The notes under the pieces: model-generated
What the model saw: only the letters and a program-made list of their open reading frames with translations
What the model was told of the DNA's origin: nothing
The model's database searches: none
Assembly (NCBI RefSeq): GCF_026262505.1
Contig: NC_067203.1
Location: 16,628,392 to 16,692,391, forward strand
Direction of reading: 5' to 3'
DNA length: 64,000 bases
Source of the DNA: Trichomonas vaginalis G3
Taxonomy: Eukaryota > Parabasalia > Trichomonadida > Trichomonadidae
Made by a program: the position numbers and the translations under genes
In this document: positions 52,201-59,867 of the stretch, piece by piece
Layout of the letters: every line of letters begins with the position of its first letter
Numbering within the stretch: position 1 is the first letter of the stretch

Positions 52201-53047
52201 GACTAACGAGATTACCAATTTGTATTCCAAGTTGTACAATACATCTCCTCCTTCTAATTCTAAGAAGCCAAGAAATACAAAACTTGAAGTTGAAAAAATG
52301 AGAATTAAAATGGCAGAATTAGAGAACAAGAACAAAGATTTAATTGATCAGAACACAAGAATGAATAGTGATTTGCAGGCACAAATCAACCAGAACAATA
52401 AGTTGAAACGTCACATGAAAGATAATGAAAACAATTTCAATTCCCAAATTAATCAATTGAATTTGAAGCTTCAAAAAGTTGTTAGTGATTATGAAGCGAG
52501 ATTATTGATTTTAGACAACTCAAAGAACCAAACACAGAGAGTAAACGAACTCAGAGAAAGAATCAAACAAAAGAATGAAGAAATTCTTAGCAAAGAAAAG
52601 CAAATCAATGAAAATAAATTGGAAAATGACAAACTCAAGAACGAAATTGAATTATCAAAGAAACAAAATGAAGATTTATCAAATTATTTATCCCAAAAAG
52701 AAGCAAAGATCAAAGAATTGGAAAGAAGAATCCAATCCTTAGATGAACAAAATGCAAAAATTGAGGATGAATTGAACAAATCAATCAATAAGAACGAAGA
52801 AATTAATAAATCAAGTATTATTGAACGTACTGATTTATCCGAGCAACTAAACAATGCTTTGAAAGAAAATTCAAGATTGAAAGTTCAAATTGATGAAACA
52901 GTTTCTAAAATCAAAGAATTATGTGATAAAGACAGTGATATCGCTAGAGTTAAATTAGTTTCTGATCAATTAATTGACTTAAGCGAGTACTGCAAGCTTC
53001 TTAAAGATCAGAATGAAGAACTTAAGAATATGATATCTCAGAAATAA
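40256..53047 (+). CDS. Giant coiled-coil protein, 4263 residues
   Basis: The ATG at 40256 (MSSRGGIPIIPG) is preferred over the in-frame ATG at 40196: it follows an initiator-like motif by 20 bases and starts a Ser/Gly-rich disordered head (about 1-110). The rest is almost unbroken heptad coiled coil, rich in Glu, Lys, Gln and Asn, like golgin, CENP-E or myosin-tail proteins; trichomonad homologues are often labelled viral A-type inclusion protein. Breaks occur near 905-960 (PKQVGFAKPSLPPKES), around residue 3220 (SSGRGIKKSSSMN) and around 4005 (TSPPSNSKKPRN). A block beginning GELYLSEVPQ is present twice (42167 and 43889). Three tandem-repeat zones lie at 44.6-45.9, 46.1-46.6 and 47.0-47.6 kb. 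No motor or membrane domain. A long tether or cytoskeletal fibre (several hundred nm if extended) is inferred. Confidence 0.9.
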   Translation: MSSRGGIPIIPGTMRVQDLRINKSQNSKMNESGQNSQIVEDDEVPAQLVDDSQLNISNIEAPNTNDTSGFDQRLKLSQGTRRTVRSASQILNQSPQIEESITLADSRDLSAIMSSKEIFDELNAIRNQFTDIDDFYSSDNQKLRNLVNALESLKNNLTNESIITHEISQNDGDTLISRNVINTNASFAAELLNENEKLYLENRSLLQLKNELRAKNLKIIQIENDFRNRLRKYKHKLDELSNNEILDNILREKLQTRDMVQSVAQEQYAILHNFEVSKSLTRPNGNNSSNLHELDNNQLQGELIKLREQILELSKQKSETESKLEWVEQSNKLLQSKPSENQQILDQLNTLRQKEIDEQQKHVEELTNQEKLAESEYQKQIDHLKKLLESSNAAETENLRKENNNLRDQLAAIASNKNILENEEILTSNFDLSDKVDELKSIIRNKDKQIIELESEIDNQKATIEDLKIDVDFKERTISDLENKINVSANPDKGIELLKEEKDKAISKLQKQIERQNTIIQQNEEKIDQLSKDIEAKDQKIDEMIQKSLTAEVPSGDGAALELKLQNLNSYIAIQNEKMGQKDAKIEQLEDERQKNDTKISELTSTLTQLKLTNNENTLKIAELENTIAKSNIPKKEGELYLSEVPQEVSFLKNKNNMLNNINKSQAEKIKHLEQEIVKKNKQIGSIDEMHKKSRELQRQIQDYENKLNAQQLESGGENSAELLSLKQQSNLLNQLVADLKKQNIELKKTLETKDKQLSSMMSDSLLVKDNLSEITAELASKNKIIHDYELRLNALSGSGNQFENLLQEKLTKIATMEKRINTMKSDIEKQKIEIATLNQDVSDKNKTIQQLQNKLKNKENSVQRLNGEITDLRSRISEYEILNERQAKENALLNNKLKQKDVQIENIKEQPKEEEEKPKQVGFAKPSLPPKESDQREFIKGSRSSGQLKFSPIATPPEENNNSLSQLEQFKKLNTTIKEQSQRLLAKDRKIDLLKQRLNDSNNQLKEIMETPENKRIAAKEKELEDFQQQLRSQIISQSSSFITYENESDAMKQIKEENYRRVVENTHKDNEIIRLTKLLATDKTLKEDKILQEKIMQLEAKVQQMKDFNKETAANLESKNLENYNLQDNINSLKEQIQKQNDEQANHQKELDERDEQIAVLQKEIEKYENRYLEQQEVISQEKLNNSNLKLKLNEAENEIEKSHIVKQPGELYLSEVPQQISYFENKVKIMNGMITQSNAKIKELESQIEKKNKQIESTEALQKKSRELYRQIRDYEQRLSSLGLTVEQIREMEMTIKNQANIIKAKDDDLKQTKEILEYREEQIEKFIAESVSIRDAIETLKQRISELEMLLEKKDKENNDKIAEIQEENRQTLEQLAKQLQEAEEDINVLEGNCQVYEQEIAEKDKQIEQMTNDIKSLEEVINEQSNTIDSLKQDVATKEEEIKQLKQTVSENEEVIKQLQTDIEQKDAEIQKNKEEIEQHKQTISQRDETIKQLQSEIEQHKQTIADKNNEIEQLKNTISEREETIKQLQNEIEQHKQTMAERDAEIQKNKEEIEQQKQTISNNNNEIEQLKKTISERDAEIEQLKKTIAERDESIKQLQNEIEQHKQTISQRDAEIEQLKQTVQQRDQTIAEKEDLIKQLQSEIEQHKQTISDKNNEIEQLKQTVNARDEAIKQLQSEIEQHKQTIAERDAEIQKNKEEIEQQKQTISQRDETIKQLQNEIEQHKQTISQRDAEIEQLKQTVQQSDQTIAEKEDLIKQLQSEIEQHKQTIAERDAEIQKNKEEIEQQKQTISQRDESIKQMQSEIEQNKQTIADREKEIEQHKQTIAERDNSIKQLQEEIEQHKQTIAERDAEIQKNKEEIQQKNEAINALTNEGEEKRLKILELEANNENLINKVKELNDSVSDLNLSTENQNSVVKQMTDEIKDLNKQIHELEVKSENQQKQIEEKDKEIQSLTNTKAQNEELIKKLQEEVENLTNTKNQNEETIKNLQEQVQSLTETKNQNEDLIKKQQEQIQSLTNTKNENEETIKNLQEQVQSLTETKATNEETIKKLQGEVQSLTETKATNEEQIKKQQEEIQSLSNTKNENEELIKKLQEEIQNLTNTKTQNEEQIKKLQEEIQNLQKQNAEKDDKINEFNAKLSTLSSSSDELTTKFINAQNEINQLTKQNNEKDNLISQLNQKISDLENAKSQLENEKSQLIQEKTNLEQEKAQLLEQKKNLEEEKQKLETEKTNLEQEKAKLIEEKTNLEQEKAKLIEEKTNLEQEKAKLIEEKTNLEQEKAKLIEEKTNLEQEKAKLIEEKTNLEQEKAKPIEEKTNLEQEKAKLIEEKTNLEQEKAKLIEEKTNLEQEKAKLIEEKTNLEQEKAKLIEEKTNLEQEKAKLIEEKTNLEQEKAKLIEEKTNLEQEKAKLIEEKTNLEQEKAKLIEEKTNLEQEKSQLLDQKKNLEEEKQRLETEKAKLIEDKTNLEQEKAQLLEQKKNLEEEKAKLEEEKAQAQKTIEEKDQEIEDLTSQINVKTKDLSLLESDFNNMSFTNADQSTMISNYEKELSDKNKEINDLQNQLKQMTQNRDELQSKSDKLNEEIEEKKNIQNLESSLEQKNKENEDLKQQLNKTQGELSAQLQQKTQELENLTKEFNDLKQKSEQTIAQNNEEIANLKKNVAERDKKISQLLENEVNELKKKLSDKENENTSLKNTISERENEINNLKKNVSDKENEINQLKNNLTMRETELNKMKDEEVKNAKQIIAQKDKDLEELNGKFNDTNNNLSKANDELKQLKEQIESLNKQIEQMKCSNNLKESEIKQLTSNLQKYKQALKELNDQNKQKDSQINQLNNEMKELQQTLKQTQEQLKETQDQLKQTQETLATKEKEFAKSAEDLNNELKKKQQAIDDLQNNLKQKDAELTDTKQKLEAKTNEFNDLKQKAENEIASLRKEIEQLKAKLANTSKELEASKSESDLQKKENDKLKVNLAKIAEMYKTLKSESENNSAKSNDKIKQMQEKIQNLEIQVEKMKLANENLTNENKLQKETIEMLNKKLLESNKSLTASIKEYETLKRENNLQKDQITKLTSQVQKLTQDFTQLKKEKAEVDSKLNELLDLLAQKDKEIERLKSENQKLNELYQQITKDLEEKEFLIQSQNNRCIDLLNLTEKKNKEIETLQISNDSLNNSLTKSQMELREKSTLLENAKDKITESNRKLALFDRLSANSSELNLTSSGRGIKKSSSMNLSTDMDSKNKIINQQEQTIIGLEQSLKVSKNEVDATKRELQKQLQNNKELQNQIKMTKEQFAKLEAKLQSVVKKLNDKDQRIDSLMSSDPNNKQTNQLNKQISDLNLENEKLKTRVDIITRENQSLKDDLESQKSQKSKLDESCNALKTELINKKSIMDQYKEKLKELMEQINLKNKQISELKAEFNGSDDEDRKSYVKVIEQEGEITELKVIIDRQKKFVGQQKMKIADLEKNLKESNDEAQKMTKNLQTTIYELEDRCQNLNQTIEMKNFRLRENEKTIEDLNKEIEFLKGKIDILSREISMYSDNSSKDNLISKIVSLQKTVSEKDEQLNDAKINSNNSLEIEDKMQQEIDQKNSRIHHLENQMRVLLNKASHENAKEESKVKIDLKKANVKLSNLENDFSSLQEENAALKSKVSKLELVIKEKQSEINIMAQKNNNDINEISELKSKLRKQNEDFTQEKSSAEKQRSEIDQLTNDLKAKNNELDDSKSEIRILKSKINQLQQDFDAKNHSLQKESEKLSQLEEKMKEKELELLNKSLDNDKAAKEIIEKLQNENLEQSKQLKKKEKDIEQMKQILNDLNNEQGELKGKIMTLQNDNEQITKTSQEKFKLNEKKSEELVSMINKLNDEIAEKNKTINGTLLQKEKEITKLKNDLEQSQITNERITNLESEMMKMKQLNDDLMNDINRYNEELIEKENELQELREKLIQSGNNLQKVTPEQSYFDLQMKITELEDIIKDKNSQLENKTNEITNLYSKLYNTSPPSNSKKPRNTKLEVEKMRIKMAELENKNKDLIDQNTRMNSDLQAQINQNNKLKRHMKDNENNFNSQINQLNLKLQKVVSDYEARLLILDNSKNQTQRVNELRERIKQKNEEILSKEKQINENKLENDKLKNEIELSKKQNEDLSNYLSQKEAKIKELERRIQSLDEQNAKIEDELNKSINKNEEINKSSIIERTDLSEQLNNALKENSRLKVQIDETVSKIKELCDKDSDIARVKLVSDQLIDLSEYCKLLKDQNEELKNMISQK
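42167..42400 (+). repeat. First copy of the GELYLSEVPQ block in the giant protein
   Basis: About 78 codons: GELYLSEVPQ, then a Lys/Asn-rich helix with KKNKQI, and KKSRELQRQIQDYENKL at the end. About 60 percent alike with the copy at 43889-44122. Confidence 0.75.
43889..44122 (+). repeat. Second copy of the GELYLSEVPQ block
   Basis: About 78 codons with GELYLSEVPQ, KKNKQI and KKSRELYRQIRDYEQRL in the same order and spacing as the first copy. Confidence 0.75.
44583..45890 (+). repeat. Imperfect 14-codon (42-bp) repeats in the giant gene
   Basis: Units such as EIEQHKQTIAERDA recur about thirty times with 7-codon insertions. A longer stretch starting near 45064 is almost copied at 45421, a shift of 357 bp (17 heptads), so duplication moved by whole heptads. 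Confidence 0.75.
46142..46645 (+). repeat. Eight tandem 63-bp (21-codon) repeats
   Basis: Eight units of the type NTKNQNEETIKNLQEQVQSLT, exactly three heptads each, in register with the coiled coil. Confidence 0.85.
46991..47578 (+). repeat. Fourteen tandem 42-bp repeats, nearly identical
   Basis: Fourteen copies of AKLIEEKTNLEQEK in exact 42-bp steps (588 bp), differing by only a few synonymous bases and one Leu-to-Pro change. Near-identity means recent expansion; copy number probably varies between strains. Confidence 0.93.
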
Positions 53048-53775
53048 CTTTATAATTTATTTGTTTTATTTATTATTAAACATATTTTTTTATTTAAACT
53101 ACTTTTTTTAGCCAGTATAAAGATCAAGTTTGGAGAAAATTCCTCTCCAACTCTAGTTTCGTTAAAGACATTTCACTTTTGTGAATTGTAAAAAATATCA
53201 GATGATTTTGATTTTCAAAGAAATGGCGAATTATATAACAATTTCCATATTTTCGGTATGGAATATGAAGTCACTTTTTGATTGAATTTTTGAAAGGTTT
53301 AACCCGATATTGAATTACCCATAACTTCAATTTTTTGGTCCTTTTTTCAATGAAATCATAATGCCCAAAACAATTTGAAATGATTGGTATTCCAATATAC
53401 TCCAAACAATTTTTCTGAACAAAGCCATGAAAAAGTTCAGAGTGTATTTCTATTAATAATGGATAATGTGATGGAACATTTATTGATTACATATGGTAAT
53501 TTTAGGCTTATTACATGGCTGAGTGAATATATAAATGAAACAACTATTGATATAATGAGAAAATCTCAAATTCCAATTTAAAGATAGGAACAGAAGCATT
53601 TTAATAATAGAATTACTCCATCCTTAATAGCTATAAGAAGCCATTCATGTCCATTTACTATTCTCATTTAAAACAAGAAAATTGAAATAATATATACAAA
53701 CTAATATTTACAAAATAAAAACAAAAAGCCATGCAATACAGACAATGTGCACAACAAAAAATTAAATGTTCTGTA
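53048..53775. other. Intergenic between convergent genes
   Basis: AT-rich. A 65-codon frame at 53384-53581 begins with TTG and has a protein-like composition; it may be a gene remnant but is not supported. Confidence 0.45.
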
Positions 53776-55599
53776 TCAGTTTTGGGAAATTGTCAAATTT
53801 CCTTCAAGGTTCAGTTCAGAGTCATCAACTTTCGTTCCACAGACCTTCTCTATATACCACTTTGACTGTTTCCTCATTTCCTCGTTCAAATACATTCCAT
53901 CAAATAATTCATAAATTGTTTTTTCTTCAGAAAACAAGTTTGCTCCAAGTGCCAGCTTATTACCATTTATCTGGACCCCGGATGCAGCAAGTAAAGTCGG
54001 ATATACATCGAACATCAGTGCTTTTGGTCTAATCCTTGTTTTTGGCTGTACAACAGAGTTAATTATCGTCAAAATCGGTTTTCTACGAACATAACCGAGA
54101 TTATCGCAGTGACCATTTACGTAATCGTTCATAATTAAGTGGTCACCCACAATTAAGATCGTAGTTTCATTATAATAGCTCTGTTGTTTGAGCCACTCAA
54201 GGAATTCATATATTTGGCGGTCATTGCACCTATTTGTGTCCTTAATTGCGTTAGATGTGACATTACAATATTTACATCTCAAACCAGGTGAATGAGTATC
54301 CATTGTAGTGTACACGTAGAAGAAAGGACTTCCAGATTGACCAAGTTTCGTCAGATGTTTCTTCACATTTTGGATTTGTACGTAATCATGCACCCATTTC
54401 CACGCGAAAGGGTCTGTTTCTGACTTGGAATAGACATCCTTCCTGTCAAAGCCATGAGCGGTGTACACGTACCCGTGATTCAAGTCTCCAAAGTGTGTTC
54501 CGAACGTTGCCATGTTGACATAACCGTTTTTCTTTGTTATGTCTCCAAGACATTTCATTTGCGGGTAAAACATGAGTTCTCTGTAAGAAACAGATGGATT
54601 GTGTGGTTTCCCTGTAGGAGCACCACATAACATTGCGAATGTAGCACCAAGTGAATACGTTGTTGGCCTCAAAACATTGATTCCGCCGAGTTTTCCTTCG
54701 ATATCAGTGAAATGAATGTTTTTCGGGTCTAAAGAGATGTTTTCTAAGTGCGGAATAAGGGATTCATCGAATGCGCCACCGTTCTGCTTCGATCCGAACG
54801 TGTTCTCGACAGATTCTAACATGATTATCAACATGTTTCGCTTCTTTTTTGGAAAAGTAATGATGTTGTCAGAAAAAACGTAATTTTCTTTGTAGAAATT
54901 GGAATCTGTGTACTCCGATGGCTCATAGATCATGTAGCCAAATGATAGGAATGATAGTAACAGTAGGAATGTTAATTTGGTCGATGTAAAGTCAAATGAA
55001 AAAGATAATTTAGAATTTTCTGGGAAAAGTGTGATTCTGACTACTGTCCCGTTGTATACGTAATACGCAATATATATGAATATAGAAAATGACGGAATTA
55101 TATTCTTGTAGAGTAACATTAAAATAATGTCGATTTTTTCACCGATATTTTGTTTTCCTTCGAACTGTGTTGCCATCAGCATTAGATGTTCTTCACCAAT
55201 CGGCCCGAATTGCATGAAAGTGAACTTTAGAATACATGTTCCGACCAAAAAAAGTAAAGAAAAAACTAGTTTCTCGATTTTGTAGAGCAATTGTATTCTG
55301 TTGTATCTACCAGATGAATATCTTTTGGAGACAAGACTCGAAGAATCTTGTAGAACTGCGAAGTTTGTTGAAGATAATAAACGAGCTAAAATTGATGCAG
55401 TGATAATCTGTGCGACAGTTGCTTTCCTCGAAAAGAATACAAACTGCCTTAATGCAAAGAGAATAATGATAACTTTTGATATTTTAAAAAAATATTGTTT
55501 TTTATCGATTTGCTCATTATCTCGTGTTGATAGTATGTACACTATGGTCGGATATATGTAATACGTCAGTGGATTGATCAATATCTTCAATATTTTCAT
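53776..55599 (-). CDS. LTA-synthase/sulfatase-like membrane enzyme (copy 1)
   Basis: 607 residues from the ATG at 55599; the frame extends 14 codons further only through a TTG. About five hydrophobic helices occupy residues 5-235. From about 253 an extracytosolic alkaline-phosphatase-fold domain of the LtaS/OpgB/sulfatase type follows: metal ligand Glu in IIMLESVENTFG, probable Thr nucleophile in RPTTYSLGATFAMLCG, His in TTMDTHSPG and the Asp-His pair in LIVGDHL. Bacterial LtaS and OpgB transfer glycerol-phosphate to glycolipids or glucans. In trichomonads a role in decorating surface lipoglycan is a guess. Extra Cys residues (CKYCNVTS, NRCNDRQ) may form disulfides. It is divergently paired with a paralogue at 56004. 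Confidence 0.85.
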   Translation of the reverse strand: MKILKILINPLTYYIYPTIVYILSTRDNEQIDKKQYFFKISKVIIILFALRQFVFFSRKATVAQIITASILARLLSSTNFAVLQDSSSLVSKRYSSGRYNRIQLLYKIEKLVFSLLFLVGTCILKFTFMQFGPIGEEHLMLMATQFEGKQNIGEKIDIILMLLYKNIIPSFSIFIYIAYYVYNGTVVRITLFPENSKLSFSFDFTSTKLTFLLLLSFLSFGYMIYEPSEYTDSNFYKENYVFSDNIITFPKKKRNMLIIMLESVENTFGSKQNGGAFDESLIPHLENISLDPKNIHFTDIEGKLGGINVLRPTTYSLGATFAMLCGAPTGKPHNPSVSYRELMFYPQMKCLGDITKKNGYVNMATFGTHFGDLNHGYVYTAHGFDRKDVYSKSETDPFAWKWVHDYVQIQNVKKHLTKLGQSGSPFFYVYTTMDTHSPGLRCKYCNVTSNAIKDTNRCNDRQIYEFLEWLKQQSYYNETTILIVGDHLIMNDYVNGHCDNLGYVRRKPILTIINSVVQPKTRIRPKALMFDVYPTLLAASGVQINGNKLALGANLFSEEKTIYELFDGMYLNEEMRKQSKWYIEKVCGTKVDDSELNLEGNLTISQN

Positions 55600-56003
55600 A
55601 CTTTGGCTTTGATCAATTCGAAAGACGATTAAAAATCTCAAAAATCATCAGGGGAGAAAAAAAAATTTTTTTTGAATATAAATCAGAGATATTTGAGACG
55701 GTGGACTTAGTTTTGAAGAAAATCATCGATCGAGTGTACCTCTTTTATTTTATTACTTGATACGATTTTTGACTCAATTAAAAAAAAATTGAATGGAAAT
55801 CACATTCAATTCATGATCGCACATTTTAATTTCTTTTATTAAATTTAATACTATGTACATAAATCTAAATAGTTGAAAAGTATAAAGTTGAACTGCTCCG
55901 AACATTTTCTAAGCTTTTCCGATATTTATAAAAATATGCGATTTATTCAATAATATGCGGTTTTAATCTGTTTTTGAATTTTTGGTTCTTTGTTCTCTCA
56001 AAT
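55600..56003. promoter_or_regulatory. Shared spacer of two divergent paralogues
   Basis: 404 bp between the two start codons. On the plus side TTCTCTCAAAT directly abuts the ATG at 56004. On the minus side a TTTTTGAGATTTTT stretch lies upstream of 55599. Possible bidirectional control; no other element seen. Confidence 0.45.
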
Positions 56004-57809
56004 ATGAATGTTAATGGATTACTCAATTTAGCAATAAATTTCATTGCGCCCATCCTTCCTTTACTAATATACTACATAATCAAAGGAACTCTCACATGGA
56101 AAGGCATTTGTTTAAACATATTGAAGATATTTCTTCTTATATACTGGATAATGACGTTCATATTTCTTCACAATGTATCAGAGCTTCTTAATGACATATA
56201 CTACGATCCAAAGTTTGCAGTTGCCTCGCTTATCGTTATTTTCATATATAATACCCAAACAGAATACAGAGAGCTTGCAAAAGAAGAAACAAACTTCTTC
56301 AAGATATTCTTTTACGTAACATTTATAATTTATCTTTCAATTCTTACGATCATCGTCGGAATTTTAAAAGAAACTTATGCAACCATTGGATATTTGTACG
56401 AGGATGAAATATTATCAATGATGAAGCAAGCAGATGGCTATACTTCTAATCTCGACGTTGTTCTACCATTTATTTTCAAGTATTCGATTCCGATTTTCGC
56501 AGCTACAGGACTTTTGATGTATATTTATTACAAAACTACACAAAATGAAATAACAATCTTCAAGATCTTCTCATTTCGTCTAAGTATAAGTTACGTCCTC
56601 ATAATTTATTTAATTTCATGTTATTTACATTTCGTTAAAATACTACGTCCTGATGTTCATCCCATTGGCAACTTCCTTAAGGACAATGCTTATTTGGTCA
56701 AGAACCAATCGATCATTTTCCCAGATAAGAAGAAAAATCTTTTGATTTTTGCGCTCGAAGGATTTGAAATAACATTTGCTTCGAAGAAGAATGGAGGAGC
56801 TTTCGATACCTCCTACATGCCATACCTTGAAAGTCTTGCTGCTGATAAGAACAATATCCACTTCACTCAGCACAAAGATGGGAAGTTTGGCGGACCACAG
56901 TATTGTGGAAGAATTCGATTGACATCGCAAGCACATTTTGCAATGACATGTGGCTATCCATTGATTGACAATTTCGAGAGATTCAAAGTCAGTGGCGGAA
57001 AGATTTACATGTCAAAAGTTACATGTCTTGGAGATGTAATGAGTCAAAATGGATATGAAACATCTGTTGTCATTCCTTCATGGTGGTATGATTGGGGCCT
57101 TGGAGGAATATTCGAATACCATGGATTTAAGAGGAAATTCCAAAACACAGATATAAAGAAGACAGCAATAAAATGGGTGAAAGACAAATACACATTTGAT
57201 TTCATTAAGAAGGAATTGACAGAGTTGTATAAGATAGGAAAGCCATTCTATTTACATACAATGAATATGGATACACATGAAAAAGGAATACTTTGTGATC
57301 TCTGTCCTGATGCCGAAAAAGGAGAAAATAATTATCATAGAGTTTATAAATGTTTTGATAAACAATTTGAGAGTTTCCATAAATGGCTTCAACAACAGCC
57401 TTTCTACAATGACACAGTCATCATATTGATTGGAGATCATTTATCAAGAGATCCATATCATCCGAGAGCTGCTGCAAAAGCAGGAGTTGATAGAAGAACA
57501 TATAATTTAATCATTAATTCAGATTTTGTTCCACTAAATAGAACAGGAAGAAGTTTCACAAACTTAGATATATATCCAACAGCATTAGGTGCTCTTGGTG
57601 CTAAGGTGTATGGAGAACAAATTGGTCTTGGAACAAACATGTTCTCAAATAGAGAAACAATGGAAGAAGAGTTCGGACTTGGCCCACTTGAAAATGAGTT
57701 CGGAGGACTTATTTCTTTCTATCACACTGTTGTTGAAGGCGGTCAAGCTGCCTCTAGTTCATGTGATAGTTCTGAACCATGCGTCATGGCAAACATGACA
57801 CAATTGTAA
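56004..57809 (+). CDS. LTA-synthase/sulfatase-like membrane enzyme (copy 2)
   Basis: 601 residues from the ATG at 56004; the upstream extension starts with TTG. About five membrane helices (5-235) precede the phosphatase-fold domain. Catalytic motifs are kept: Glu in IFALEGFEITFASK, Thr in RIRLTSQAHFAMTCG, His in NMDTHEKG and Asp-His in ILIGDHLSRD. It shares the order KKNGGAFD, MPYLESLA, NIHFT, CLGDVMSQNGY with copy 1, so the two are old paralogues turned back to back. The C-terminus has a Cys pair (SSSCDSSEPC). Such enzymes are common in bacteria and rare in eukaryotes, so acquisition by transfer from bacteria is plausible. Confidence 0.85.
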   Translation: MNVNGLLNLAINFIAPILPLLIYYIIKGTLTWKGICLNILKIFLLIYWIMTFIFLHNVSELLNDIYYDPKFAVASLIVIFIYNTQTEYRELAKEETNFFKIFFYVTFIIYLSILTIIVGILKETYATIGYLYEDEILSMMKQADGYTSNLDVVLPFIFKYSIPIFAATGLLMYIYYKTTQNEITIFKIFSFRLSISYVLIIYLISCYLHFVKILRPDVHPIGNFLKDNAYLVKNQSIIFPDKKKNLLIFALEGFEITFASKKNGGAFDTSYMPYLESLAADKNNIHFTQHKDGKFGGPQYCGRIRLTSQAHFAMTCGYPLIDNFERFKVSGGKIYMSKVTCLGDVMSQNGYETSVVIPSWWYDWGLGGIFEYHGFKRKFQNTDIKKTAIKWVKDKYTFDFIKKELTELYKIGKPFYLHTMNMDTHEKGILCDLCPDAEKGENNYHRVYKCFDKQFESFHKWLQQQPFYNDTVIILIGDHLSRDPYHPRAAAKAGVDRRTYNLIINSDFVPLNRTGRSFTNLDIYPTALGALGAKVYGEQIGLGTNMFSNRETMEEEFGLGPLENEFGGLISFYHTVVEGGQAASSSCDSSEPCVMANMTQL

Positions 57810-58577
57810 TAGATATATAAAGAATGTTTTTTTTTGTGTAATTATATAAAATTTATCTTTCCAATAATTAAAAATAATATCAACTCAATGACACATCATG
57901 CATATATTGAATAATATACAAATATTGCCTAAATCTGAGGTTGACGAACATGATTAAATTTCATATTTAATTTTTCATTTTCTCAGTATATGAGAGATAT
58001 CATACAGTCAAAATTTATAGATCATAGATATGTACATATTAGATTATATTCATAATACCAAAATAGAAAAAAACTTTTTTAACTAAATAATATAACAAGA
58101 TATATATGACTCACTGATAAAATGCTGTCATTTTCTTATTTGATCTATAAAGAAGCTTTCTAGTTAGATTTTTTAGAAAACTACCAAAATGAGATATAAT
58201 ATTTAATAAAAGTTTTATATTTGAATTTCCTATGAAAACATCTTATATTTAGTACCAATATAAATACATCAATATCTAATCAATGAGATGTTAAGGTGAA
58301 GACAATGAATTTGAAAGATTAACAAATTTTGTAAATTGGGATTAACATAATTATGATATATAAGGAATTTTAGCATATATTGAATAGATATGAATTTCTT
58401 GAGGTACAAAACTACGCAATCAGAATAAATTTGTGGAAATATGTGTCTTTCCGGTATAAATGCACAGACAATGCCCCTGAAATGACACACAGCTATATAA
58501 GAGCATATGACCCTATTGTCGTTCATTGTTCCACATTCATAACTTAATTATTCAAAATAAAAAAGTGACAATTCAAA
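57810..58577. other. Intergenic, AT-rich
   Basis: No gene recognised; the only frame above 60 codons (58269-58526, minus) is AT-rich and unsupported. TTCATAACTT about 40 bases before the ATG at 58578 resembles an initiator. Confidence 0.5.
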
Positions 58578-59501
58578 ATGAATATTTTAAATTTTTTTGC
58601 TTCAAAACAAGGACGTTTTACAAATTTTAGAAGCTCAATACCATTAATTCCATTTGCCCTTTCATTTCTAATTGCATTTCTCACTATATTTTTCCGCAAA
58701 TTTTATTATAATTCACAAATTTGGTCTTTATATCCAGAATTTGATGGTGTTGATGAAAAATTGTCGATTATAATAGTTACTCATGCACCAAGAAAGAAAT
58801 TTATTCGTACTCAACTTAAAAGAATTGCATTTGGCCAAGTTCCACACTTAAAAGAAATATTTATTTATTGGGCAGATCGCAAAAATCCATTACCCGATCT
58901 CAGCTTTTTTGGTTTTAAGCTTAATGATGGACATATTCCCGTAAATATTCTTCCAACAACAAAAGAATTTGTTTCAGAACGTTTTAAACCGCCGCAAAAT
59001 CTCACTACACAAACAATTTTAGCAATGGATGATGATTTACTCATTTCTGGCTCAGAATTAGATCGTGCATTCGTTGTTTATATAAAAAATAATTTTACAA
59101 ACAGAATATTTGGTTTAAGAACGCGTTCTTGTCCCAGTGGACACTACAGAATCTTCGAATACAACAAACCTTATACAATGGCTTTAACAAACTTCGCATT
59201 TTTAAATGTGAAGATGTTAGAAGCATTTAATAAACCAGAATACTCAAAAATGGTTGATTATATTACAGAAAATAGAAATGGAGAAGATATTTTAATGAAT
59301 TTTATTATTGCAAAAGAATTTCAACTTCCACCAATTGTGATGAAACTAGATGTTCTTCACCTTGGTATTTTCGACGGATTTAGCGCAAAATCCGGTCATT
59401 TGGATAAGAGAAGCAATTGCTGCAAGAAATTCAGCGAATTCTTCGGTGAAAACCTTGTGGAAAAGTATGAAATGAACTCTTTCCTCCCAAAAACATGGTA
59501 A
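58578..59501 (+). CDS. GT64-like (exostosin-type) glycosyltransferase, type II membrane protein
   Basis: 307 residues. A membrane anchor at about 20-40 (SIPLIPFALSFLIAFLTIFF) places the enzyme in the Golgi lumen. The catalytic domain follows the GT64 pattern: LSIIIVTHAPRKKFIRTQL, then the metal-binding Asp cluster AMDDDLLI (D151-D153), YTMALTNFAFLN, NGEDILMNFII and a final Cys pair near SNCCKKFSEFF. GT64 enzymes add GlcNAc or GalNAc with retention, as the C-terminal half of animal EXT/EXTL proteins does; here it stands alone without the GT47 half, as in EXTL2. Donor and acceptor are unknown; surface lipoglycan or N-glycan modification is possible. Confidence 0.82.
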   Translation: MNILNFFASKQGRFTNFRSSIPLIPFALSFLIAFLTIFFRKFYYNSQIWSLYPEFDGVDEKLSIIIVTHAPRKKFIRTQLKRIAFGQVPHLKEIFIYWADRKNPLPDLSFFGFKLNDGHIPVNILPTTKEFVSERFKPPQNLTTQTILAMDDDLLISGSELDRAFVVYIKNNFTNRIFGLRTRSCPSGHYRIFEYNKPYTMALTNFAFLNVKMLEAFNKPEYSKMVDYITENRNGEDILMNFIIAKEFQLPPIVMKLDVLHLGIFDGFSAKSGHLDKRSNCCKKFSEFFGENLVEKYEMNSFLPKTW

Positions 59502-59867
59502 ATTGTATTGTTTGAGAATTTTTTTAGATAATTTTTTTATTTACTCATTATATGTTTAATAAAATCACTTTGATATGTATATTAGGTGTGAGAGACCATA
59601 AGATATGTGATTAAAATGATATTTGTTGTTTACATCATGAATGATTTGATAATTTTTTTATTAACAAACGATCGATCAGAATGCATAGCACTACAAATGG
59701 ATGTAGTGCTAATTTGAATCATTAAATTATGATATATCAGTTGTAATTTCAAATGATTTTGAAAAGTTTTATGTTTTAAGTTATTGGCATGAATAGAAAA
59801 AGATTTTAAATAAGAAACAAGTTTATTCCTCTATTTCTTTAAAAAAACAAGGCAAGAAAATAAATAA
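59502..59867. other. Intergenic between convergent genes
   Basis: AT-rich 3' flanks; a short inverted repeat (GCACTACA and TGTAGTGC near 59688-59710) could be a hairpin. No gene. Confidence 0.5.

Noticed and set aside
53384-53581. 65-codon frame between the giant gene and the LTA-synthase-like gene
   Set aside because: Starts with TTG and has no recognisable domain; a remnant cannot be excluded.
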